Part shown: piece after piece, positions 8,535-14,920 of the stretch | How positions within the stretch are numbered: the first letter of the stretch is position 1 | How the letters are laid out: every line of letters starts with the position of its first letter | Assembly (NCBI RefSeq): GCF_900089605.1 | Contig: NZ_LT594324.1 | Coordinates: 1,798,001 to 1,862,000, forward strand | DNA: 64,000 nt | Source of the DNA: Micromonospora narathiwatensis | GTDB taxonomy: Bacteria; Actinomycetota; Actinomycetes; Mycobacteriales; Micromonosporaceae | Direction of reading: 5' to 3' | The notes under the pieces: model-generated | Seen by the model: only the letters and a program-made list of their open reading frames with translations | What the model was told of the DNA's origin: nothing | Database searches by the model: none | Translations under genes and position numbers: made by a program

Positions 8535-9920
8535 TTATGTGGTGAAGACGGCGTTCCAGAGGGTGAGCCATGCCTGGGTTCGGGGCCAGTGGCTGGGTAG
8601 GTGCAGCACGGGGCGGCGTTGTGGGCGGGCGAGTCGGGCCGGGATGTTGATCAAGTGGGTGCGCAGGGTGGCGCCTCGGGCCGTGGCGTAGCGGGCGGTG
8701 CCGGTGAGGGTGCCGGCGGCGCGGAGCAGGTTGTGGGTGATCGCGGCCAGGATGCACCAGGCTGTGTTGGCGTTGAACGAGCCGGAGGGCTGGTGGGCCC
8801 AGGGGCCGTCGATGAGGTCGGACCAGACGGTTTCGCAGGTGGCGTGGTGTCGGTGGGTGATGTCGGCGCTGGTGACGGGCTCGGGGTTGTTGGTGAAGAA
8901 CGGGTGGTAGCGCCAGACCGGGAACAGGGGGTCCTGGGTGTTGGCGTCCAGGACGCGGCGGACGATGAGCCGGCCGGTGATGCGGTGGCGGGTGTCGGCG
9001 AAGGCGGTGTATTCGACTTCGGCGACGTGGGCGTCGGAGATCAGTTGCCCGGTGTCGGGGTCGGTGACGGCGCCTGGGTAGTGCACGGGCGTGTACTGCT
9101 CGTCGCCGATGGTGGCGATCGCGGCGTCGACGGCCGGGTTGCGGGCGATGGCGAACGAGAACTGCGCTGCGGCTTTGACGACCGCGGTGATGACCTTGCC
9201 GCTGCAGTAGGCGGAGTCGCCGCGTACCAGGATCTTTGCCGGGTCCGCGCCGCAGGCGATAGCGGTGTTGATGCCCTCGGTGAGCATGGACGCGGCGCCT
9301 TTGGCTGAGCCGGCGCGTCCGGCCCGTAACCGCACGCCGGCCAGCACGGGTGCCGCCGTCGCGGTGCAGATCGTGACGGCCAGGGGCGACAGGCCCCGGC
9401 GCAGGATGGTTTTGCCCGCGATCTTCGTGTGCCCGAACGAGGCGCCCTGCTTGGCGTGCCCGTATACCGGGCGCAGCAGTGAGTCGATGTCGATGAAGAC
9501 GTGGTCGTTGATGCCGTCCAGCACCGGGGTCTGCTGCGCGAGGGCGACCAGGTGCCGGCGCAGCACCGCTGACAGTTGGCGGGTGTGGCCGTGGGTGAAC
9601 TCCCGCAGGAAGATCCCCAACGTGGAATTGGCGTAGACCCGGCTGAACAGCTTCTTCATCCCACCGGACCGGATGACGTCCAGGTCATCGATGCTGTCCG
9701 CGCCGGCGGCCATCCCGGCGATGATCGAGGTCAGCTTCGGCGTCGGGTTCGCCGCACCGGACTTGAGCCGCTCGCAGGCGAACTGGACGTGCTCGTCCAA
9801 CAGGCGGGACAACCCTGCCTGCTCCGCCAGTTCCAGCACAGGCACCAGCCCTGCACACGACACGAGATTGTCCTCGTCGAACACCGCGCTGTCCGCACGC
9901 CAGGCATGAGATCCTTGCAC
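8535..9920 (-). CDS. IS1380-family DDE transposase
   Basis: 461 residues, full length for the family, no internal stops. It starts at a GTG (9918-9920) eight bases after a GGAAGGG ribosome-binding site. Likely catalytic acidic regions include 'VFIDIDSLLRPVYG' with 'KQGASFGHTK', 'LVRGDSAYCSG' (the conserved second Asp region) and the C-terminal 'ETVWSDLIDGPW...NTAWCILAAI' block typical of IS1380 transposases (DDE_Tnp_1 group). It catalyses cut-and-paste movement of its own element. A 12-bp inverted repeat in the leader can fold over the ribosome-binding site, which would limit translation from transcripts entering from outside. Confidence 0.93.
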   Translation of the reverse strand: MQGSHAWRADSAVFDEDNLVSCAGLVPVLELAEQAGLSRLLDEHVQFACERLKSGAANPTPKLTSIIAGMAAGADSIDDLDVIRSGGMKKLFSRVYANSTLGIFLREFTHGHTRQLSAVLRRHLVALAQQTPVLDGINDHVFIDIDSLLRPVYGHAKQGASFGHTKIAGKTILRRGLSPLAVTICTATAAPVLAGVRLRAGRAGSAKGAASMLTEGINTAIACGADPAKILVRGDSAYCSGKVITAVVKAAAQFSFAIARNPAVDAAIATIGDEQYTPVHYPGAVTDPDTGQLISDAHVAEVEYTAFADTRHRITGRLIVRRVLDANTQDPLFPVWRYHPFFTNNPEPVTSADITHRHHATCETVWSDLIDGPWAHQPSGSFNANTAWCILAAITHNLLRAAGTLTGTARYATARGATLRTHLINIPARLARPQRRPVLHLPSHWPRTQAWLTLWNAVFTT

Positions 9921-9994
9921 CGAGAGTGCCCTTCCGAGCTGGTGAGATTCGCGTTCTAGACAAACCCGATCATCCCAGCCCAGAGGGCACTCTC
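9921..9994 (-). promoter_or_regulatory. Hairpin able to hide the transposase ribosome-binding site
   Basis: CGAGAGTGCCCT at 9921-9932 and AGGGCACTCTCG at 9983-9994 are perfectly complementary. On the minus-strand transcript the downstream arm overlaps the GGAAGGG ribosome-binding site of the transposase. Only RNA that starts upstream of 9994 contains both arms. Transcripts from a promoter inside the 50-base loop (a TAGAAC-like -10 is present) would lack the upstream arm and be translated. This matches the known logic by which IS10 and IS50 block transposase synthesis from read-through transcripts. Confidence 0.6.
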
Positions 9995-10051
9995 GTCATA
10001 TTTCCACGCCGCCCCAGCCACAATGGACCAGCCCTCGTCCACGGATCCAGG

Positions 10052-10056
10052 CTTAG
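10052..10056. repeat. Target-site duplication, right copy (CTTAG)
   Basis: Direct repeat of the CTTAG at 8361-8365, immediately outside the right terminal repeat of the IS1380 element. Confidence 0.85.
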
Positions 10057-10159
10057 ACAACACCTCACCAGTTGCCTCGTCCACACCCCCACGCACAAAG
10101 CTACGGGCACACGCGGTACGAGAGGCCTCACCTTCGGTAAACCGCCGCTTCCGATTCAC
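10052..10159 (-). pseudogene. tnpB: tnpB 5' part, separated from its body by IS1380
   Basis: 36 codons from a GTG at 10159, ending 'VDEATGEVLSK' at the edge of the IS1380 element. Removing the element and one CTTAG copy joins this frame exactly to 'VVLAERVGWCADLV' at 8360, giving a continuous N-terminus. The combined gene is 36 + 622 codons once the downstream frameshift is corrected, and the base count is an exact multiple of three. The GTG overlaps the stop of the HTH frame. On its own this piece looks like an orphan reading frame that runs on into the IS1380 element. Confidence 0.82.
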
Positions 10160-10308
10160 CGGCTCAACGCCTCGACATCTATTGCAGTAAACCGGCGTTC
10201 ACGGCCCACCCACGCCACCGGAATCCTCCCGACCCAGCCCCAGAACGAAACGCCACCGGGGTGAACACCCAGACACTTCGCCGCCTTCGGAAGTCGAAGA
10301 CATCCCAT
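10156..10308 (-). pseudogene. HTH-only remnant of IS607-type tnpA
   Basis: 50 codons from ATG at 10308 to TGA at 10156-10158. The peptide has the winged-helix DNA-binding pattern of IS607 recombinases and excisionases: 'LRLPKAAKCLGVHP', then 'VGRIPVAWVGRERRFTAIDV', ending 'EALSR'. The recognition helix 'GGVSFWGW' departs from the usual T-x-R-R-W form. No serine-recombinase catalytic domain follows. Instead the stop overlaps the tnpB start (GTGA), the coupling expected between tnpA and tnpB. It is either a tnpA that lost its catalytic domain by deletion or a minimal HTH gene. No clear ribosome-binding site is seen, and an in-frame TAG lies upstream, so it is not the tail of something longer. 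Confidence 0.6.
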
Positions 10309-10556
10309 ACGATCAATCTATGATCACCGGCGGCCCCCTATCAAGTTGGTGAGCTAATGGCATGTCCGAGCGCCGCCGGTCGACCGAGCCCACCAGAAAG
10401 GACGGTGGGTGTCGAGTGAGGCCGGCCGGGGCGTCGCCGGTCGCCGGTCGATCGTTCATCACCGGTTCGCCCGCGGATCACCGTGCTGGCGTCGCGTGTT
10501 GGTTGATTGCTTGCACGCTCGCCTGCGACATGCAATCCGGCACAAGGAGCAGGTGT

Positions 10557-11636
10557 ATGCGCTTCAGATCTCCGTCCCGCCGTGCCTCGCTGGTGGGGGC
10601 GGCCCTCGCCGTCGTCGTCGGGGCCGGTGCCGCTGTCTCGGCGTCGGTCGCGCTCGCGGCGCCCGGCGCGCCGGGTACCCGACCGTCGTTCTGCGGCCAC
10701 GACAACCGCCACACGCCGTTCGCCCGGTACCTGTGCGCCGAGTCCGGTGACCTGCTCGACGTGCGTATCGGCGACGTGCACCCGACCCAGCCGTCGCTCG
10801 GCTACGACGAGGTGTACTACAAGCTCGGCCGCTACACCCTCGGCAAGGACGCGATCAACAAGAGGTTCGACGACTGGTGCGAGGCCGACGGCCGGGTCGA
10901 GGCGGCGAGCGCGTCGCCGGACGCGCGGCTGGACGACCCGACCTCGTTCACCTGTGCCCTGCCGGCCGGCGCGGAGACGGCGGACAGCATCGCCGCCATG
11001 AAGACGGTCGTGATCGGTCCCGGTGGCGAGCCGTTCCTCACCGACGGGCACCACACGCTCACCTCCTTCATCGAGACCCCGGACGGCGGTGCCGACCTGC
11101 ACGTCCGGCTGCGGGTGGTCGCCAATCTGAGCACCCTCACCCGCCAGGACTTCTGGGCCGAGATGCGGGCGCACAAGTGGGTGTACCTGCGTGACCCGCA
11201 GGGCAACCCGGTCACCGTGAACAAGCTGCCGACCAGCGTCGGGCTCGCCAACTTCACCGACGACAAGTACCGCAGCCTGCTCTACTTCGGTCGCGACATC
11301 GGCTACGCCCAGAACGGGCTGCCGTTCCAGGAGTTCTACTGGGGCAGTTGGGTCCGCGACAGCAAGCCGATCGACCTGGCCACCTGGAACCCGAACGACC
11401 AGGCCAGCTACCTGGCCACCGTCAGGGCGCTGACCGAGACGATGACCGTGCTGCCCTGGGACGCCGTCGTCGACAGCGGGTTCACCGCCGCGGAACTCGG
11501 CGCGCTGAAGCAGTGGAACGACGGCAAGGCCGCCAACAAGGGCGAGTTCGACAAGCTGAGCAAGCCGTACTCGGAGGCCAAGCCCGGCAAGATCGCCTAC
11601 GCGGTGGAGTACAAGCGGGCGCACGGCCTGTCCTGA
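10557..11636 (+). CDS. Secreted ParB/Srx-fold protein
   Basis: 359 residues. The ATG at 10557 follows AAGGAG and opens a Sec-type signal peptide (basic start, hydrophobic core, cleavage near 'VALAAPG'). The body has the ParB/sulfiredoxin N-terminal domain pattern: 'VRIGDVHPTQPSLGYDEVYY' early and 'FLTDGHHTLTSF' near residues 160-170, the conserved G-H-H loop. ParB-fold proteins of this type are nucleotide-binding or nuclease-like, and sulfiredoxins share the fold. It has no ParA partner or HTH, and its export argues against a role in chromosome segregation. Function is unknown. A strong hairpin follows the gene. Confidence 0.8.
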   Translation: MRFRSPSRRASLVGAALAVVVGAGAAVSASVALAAPGAPGTRPSFCGHDNRHTPFARYLCAESGDLLDVRIGDVHPTQPSLGYDEVYYKLGRYTLGKDAINKRFDDWCEADGRVEAASASPDARLDDPTSFTCALPAGAETADSIAAMKTVVIGPGGEPFLTDGHHTLTSFIETPDGGADLHVRLRVVANLSTLTRQDFWAEMRAHKWVYLRDPQGNPVTVNKLPTSVGLANFTDDKYRSLLYFGRDIGYAQNGLPFQEFYWGSWVRDSKPIDLATWNPNDQASYLATVRALTETMTVLPWDAVVDSGFTAAELGALKQWNDGKAANKGEFDKLSKPYSEAKPGKIAYAVEYKRAHGLS

Positions 11637-11655
11637 CTCTCCCGGACGACCTGGT

Positions 11656-11683
11656 GGGCGCCGAACCAGTGGGTTCGGCGCCC
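11656..11683 (+). terminator. Hairpin terminator after the ParB-fold gene
   Basis: A perfect 12-bp stem (GGGCGCCGAACC / GGTTCGGCGCCC) with the loop AGTG, starting 20 bases after the stop. There is no U tract, as is common in actinomycetes. Confidence 0.75.
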
Positions 11684-11872
11684 GCCGCCGTCAGCGGCGG
11701 GTCCGAGCTGCACGGACTACGACCCACCGGCATTGGTCATTCGGGTGAGTCGGCCATCCGTCGGCTCGCGGATGATCAAGGCACGGCCGGTTGGAAGCCT
11801 GGTGACGGCGACGGACATGAGGCACTATGACTTCACTTCTGCGCAGCTCAAGCCCGGATAGGTACGTGAATA

Positions 11873-12541
11873 ATGCCCCTGTCTCGTCGCATGACAATTT
11901 CGGCCGTCGTCGCCACCGTCGTCGTTGGCTCGGGGGTGGCTGTCGCCCTCTGGGCCGACAGCGACCCGCCGTACCGTCCGCCGAGTTCGCACGTGGTCCA
12001 GCCGGGTGCCCCCGGCCAACCGGGCAAATCCCTGTCCGGCGACGAGGTGTCCCAGGTCTCGCCGCCCGGGTTCACCGCGGCCGACACCCTGTTCATCGAA
12101 GGGATGATCCCGCACCACGCCCAGGCGCTGGAGATGACCGGGCTCCTGGCCGGCCGTACCACCAACCCGGACGTGACCCTGCTCGCGAAGCGGATCGACG
12201 TCTCGCAGCGTGACGAGATCACGCGGATGCAGCGGTGGCTCGACGAGCGCGGCGTGCCGAGCGCGGGGCCGCACACGGGCCACGCCGGACATGAGCTCAT
12301 GCCGGGAATGCTCACCGACAAGCAGTTCGACCAGCTCAAGAAGGCGCACGGCGCGGAGTTCGACCGGCTGTTCCTGACCTTCATGATCGGCCACCACCAG
12401 GGAGCCCTGAAGATGGTGGAGGAGCTCTACGCGACGGGCGGCGGGCTTGAGCCGGCCAGCGACCAGTTCGCCCGTGAGGTCAACGCCGACCAGAGCATCG
12501 AGATTCAGCGGATGCAGGAGATGCTGGCCAAGATGAGCTGA
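11873..12541 (+). CDS. DUF305 family protein, exported or membrane-anchored
   Basis: 222 residues with an N-terminal hydrophobic segment (residues about 8-27) that may be a signal peptide or anchor. The two DUF305 half-motifs are present: 'FIEGMIPHHAQALEM' and 'FMIGHHQGALKM'. Each has paired His and Met residues that suggest metal binding, and a second His-rich stretch 'PHTGHAGHELM' lies between them. DUF305 is a ferritin-like helical domain often found near copper-handling genes, but no such gene is adjacent here. A long bidirectional hairpin separates it from the convergent LVIVD gene. Extracytoplasmic metal binding is inferred. Confidence 0.85.
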   Translation: MPLSRRMTISAVVATVVVGSGVAVALWADSDPPYRPPSSHVVQPGAPGQPGKSLSGDEVSQVSPPGFTAADTLFIEGMIPHHAQALEMTGLLAGRTTNPDVTLLAKRIDVSQRDEITRMQRWLDERGVPSAGPHTGHAGHELMPGMLTDKQFDQLKKAHGAEFDRLFLTFMIGHHQGALKMVEELYATGGGLEPASDQFAREVNADQSIEIQRMQEMLAKMS

Positions 12542-12565
12542 TCTCGGCCCGGTGCGGCAAAGGTG

Positions 12566-12606
12566 AAGGGCACCTCGACTCGATGGCTTCGAGTCGAGGT
12601 GCCCTT
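12566..12606. terminator. Bidirectional terminator, 18-bp perfect stem
   Basis: AAGGGCACCTCGACTCGA at 12566-12583 pairs perfectly with 12589-12606 around a 5-base loop. It lies between the convergent DUF305 and LVIVD genes and serves both. The flanking A and T bases give short U runs in each direction. Confidence 0.88.
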
Positions 12607-12621
12607 TCAGTCAGCGGCAGG

Positions 12622-14391
12622 TCAGAGCGAGTCCGCCAGGTCCAGCACCGCCGTCTTCAGCTGCTGGTGCTGCGGCGCACCCAGCTTGTTGGAGAGCGCC
12701 CGCAGCTGCGCGGCAGCGGCGGACCGCTTGCCGTCAGCCGCGAAGCCCTCGGCCCGCTCCAGGAACATGTCGACCTGGGACTTCACCGGGTGGCCGATGG
12801 CGTCGGCCCGCACCAGCTGGTCGTAGTACGCACGCGCGAGCGCGAAGCTCGGCGTCCAGGTGATCTTCGGCTGGCCCTGGGCGTTGAACTGGCTCAGCTG
12901 CACCTCCGACGCGGCCTTGATCTCCGCCGCCGACAGGTACTGACTGGGCGTCAGCTTGAACACGTCGAAACCGCGGGCGATCTCGTTGCCGTAGAGGTTG
13001 CCGTTGTACCAGTACGCCGACCAGAACCCACCGAGCACGAGCGAGTTCGGGTTGACCGGCCCGCGGTCGAAGAACGCGATCTCCTGCGGGTGGGCCGAGT
13101 CGGTGAAGTCGAACACCGAGATGCCGCCCTGGTACCAGGCCTGCATCATGATGTCGCGACCCGGCACCGGAATCAGCGAACCGTTGTGCGCGACGCAGTT
13201 CTCCTGCAGCGTCTGCGGAACCGGCAGCTTGTAGTAGCTGGCGAACTTCATCTTCCGGTCGACGATGTCGAAGATGGCGTTGGCGCCCCACTCCGGCTGG
13301 TCGGTGTCGCGGCAACGAGCACCGCTACCACCGCCCCACTCGTCGGTGAAGATCACCTTGGTGCCGTCGTTGTTGAACGTCGCCGAGTGCCAGTACGCGA
13401 AGTTCGGGTCGGACACCTCGTCGATCCGACGCGGGTTCGCCGGGTCCGAGATGTCGATCAGGATGCCGTTGCCCTGGCAGGCGCCGGCGGCCAGCCCGAT
13501 CTCCGGGTACGCGGTGATGTCGTGGCAGGCGTTGGTGTTCGGCGTGGGCGACCAGGTCGACCCGGACGGGTGCCGGGGCGTCTGCGGCCCGTTCTGCAGA
13601 CCGTCGATCCGGCCGGTGGCCGGGTCCGTGAACAGCCGCGGCTCGTTCACCACGGCGGCCTGCTGAGGCGCCGCCACCGGCACCTTGATGACCTCGATCC
13701 GCCACCGCGACGGGTTCTGACCGTCCGCGGCGTTGTTGTTGCAGCCCTCCATCGTCGTCGCCGGGCGCACCGAAGCGGTGCCCGAGACATAGATGTAGAC
13801 GTTGTTCGCGTCCTTCGGGTCGGTCACCAGCGTGTGCGTGTGCGAACCACGGCAGAGCTGAACCGCCGCGACCTGCACCGGGTTGCGCACGTCGCTGATG
13901 TCGAAGACCCGGACGCCCTGGAACCGGGTGCCGACGTTCGGGTTCGTGCCGCAGTCGACCCGCCCGCGGGTCTCCTCGACCGACATGAAGAGCAGGTTGT
14001 TGTGGACCGAAAGGTCACCCTGCCCACCCGGGCACACGACGCTGGTGACCAGCTGCGGGTCGCTGGACTTGGAGACGTCGTAGATGTTGAACCCGTTGTA
14101 GTTGCCCGAGAACGCGTACTTGCCGCCGAAGGTGAAGTCCGAGTTGTAGAACCCACCGTTACCCGGGTTCGCCGGGTCGACGAAACCCGCCGGCTTGTCG
14201 CGGTGCGCGACGTGCTCCAGGTTGCTGATCGCCGACTGCGCGTCGAGCCAGCCGGCGCCGAGCCCGATCCGCGGATCGGGCTCCGCCGCCGAAGCCGTGC
14301 CGGGCAGTACGCCGACCATGAGGATTCCCGCGGCCAGCACGCCGAGGGCTCGGCGCCCTCTGTGTGGCCAAATTCCCAATCGATGTTTCAT
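12622..14391 (-). CDS. Secreted LVIVD-repeat beta-propeller protein
   Basis: 589 residues from ATG at 14391, chosen because GGAAGG precedes it and a signal peptide follows directly (cleavage near 'GTASAAEPD'); the frame is open 84 bases further upstream. The body contains repeats of the LVIVD type, visible as 'GFNIYDVSKSSDPQLV', 'GVRVFDISDVRNPVQV', 'GILIDISDPANPRRI' and 'GISVFDFTDSAHPQEI', consistent with a beta-propeller. The C-terminal about 110 residues are helical. Such proteins are widespread exported proteins of actinobacteria with unknown ligand. It probably acts outside the cell or at the surface. It is divergent from the M36 peptidase gene. Confidence 0.88.
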   Translation of the reverse strand: MKHRLGIWPHRGRRALGVLAAGILMVGVLPGTASAAEPDPRIGLGAGWLDAQSAISNLEHVAHRDKPAGFVDPANPGNGGFYNSDFTFGGKYAFSGNYNGFNIYDVSKSSDPQLVTSVVCPGGQGDLSVHNNLLFMSVEETRGRVDCGTNPNVGTRFQGVRVFDISDVRNPVQVAAVQLCRGSHTHTLVTDPKDANNVYIYVSGTASVRPATTMEGCNNNAADGQNPSRWRIEVIKVPVAAPQQAAVVNEPRLFTDPATGRIDGLQNGPQTPRHPSGSTWSPTPNTNACHDITAYPEIGLAAGACQGNGILIDISDPANPRRIDEVSDPNFAYWHSATFNNDGTKVIFTDEWGGGSGARCRDTDQPEWGANAIFDIVDRKMKFASYYKLPVPQTLQENCVAHNGSLIPVPGRDIMMQAWYQGGISVFDFTDSAHPQEIAFFDRGPVNPNSLVLGGFWSAYWYNGNLYGNEIARGFDVFKLTPSQYLSAAEIKAASEVQLSQFNAQGQPKITWTPSFALARAYYDQLVRADAIGHPVKSQVDMFLERAEGFAADGKRSAAAAQLRALSNKLGAPQHQQLKTAVLDLADSL

Positions 14392-14920
14392 CTGCCGCCT
14401 TCCGATCGAAAGACCAGACGCGCCGTCCAGATGCTGGGAGAGGCGCGTCGTGTGAGTAAGGACCGTACCGGCCATCGGTCATTGGTCAAGAAGTCAGCGG
14501 GATATGCACGTATTTGCGTAAGTAAACTGAGCGGATGGCCGCGGCATGAGATGGTGCTGGTTCACCCCAAAGCTGTCGGTGCGGGAGATCCGTTTCATCG
14601 CCGTCGAGCCAGGTCAGCACGCTACAAAGCAGACCGGACCCGACCGGACCATCGCATGACACCACCCGGGGTCCTCGACGCCACCGACCGTTGTCGATCG
14701 GAGGCCGCGACAGGCGTAGGAGCCACTGCTCGAATATTCCGCCAACCGTCGGATGATCGGCCCGTAAACCGCACCGTAGCGTCGATGCAATTCACCTCGC
14801 TCGGGTCTGACTACTGAACGTAATCGCTGGGCGGGCGTCGCGGATCAGCGTGGCGGGCCGCTGCGGCGGTCGTGGATCGGCGCTTCGTGCTGTCCTGTCC
14901 AACCCCCGAAGGGAGCAGCG
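14392..14920. other. 529-base divergent intergenic region, no gene seen
   Basis: This stretch holds the leaders of the LVIVD gene (minus) and the M36 peptidase gene (plus). It is less GC-biased than the flanking coding DNA and has no convincing reading frame. I see no RNA gene or riboswitch-like structure; promoters for both flanking genes are expected here but none is clear enough to place. Confidence 0.5.

Larger units (their letters stand above)
8366..10051 (-). mobile_element. Complete IS1380-family insertion sequence, 1686 bp
   Basis: The element is bounded by 15-bp terminal inverted repeats: CCTCGATCCGTGGAC at 8366-8380 and the complement of CCTGGATCCGTGGAC at 10037-10051 (14 of 15 match). 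It is flanked by CTTAG on both sides. It contains one full-length transposase gene. Size, repeats starting with CC and the transposase type agree with the IS1380 family. Precise removal restores the tnpB reading frame across the junction, which independently confirms both ends. The repeats are nearly identical and the transposase is open, so the insertion is probably recent and potentially still mobile. Confidence 0.9.
6493..10308 (-). mobile_element. IS607-type element remnant, split by an IS1380 insertion
   Basis: Reading right to left on the minus strand, a short HTH reading frame (10308-10156) overlaps the start of tnpB (10159) in a GTGA. tnpB then runs to 10052, is interrupted by a complete IS1380-family element, resumes at 8360 and ends at 6493. 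HTH-resolvase followed by an overlapping TnpB is the gene order of IS607-family transposons. The resolvase catalytic domain is missing and tnpB carries a frameshift, so the element is not autonomous. IS607 elements lack inverted repeats and make no target duplication, so the outer ends cannot be fixed from sequence alone. Confidence 0.75.

Noticed and set aside
9956..10159. A stand-alone 67-codon gene on the minus strand
   Set aside because: Its first 36 codons are the tnpB N-terminus and the rest is read-through into the IS1380 end, so it is not an independent gene.
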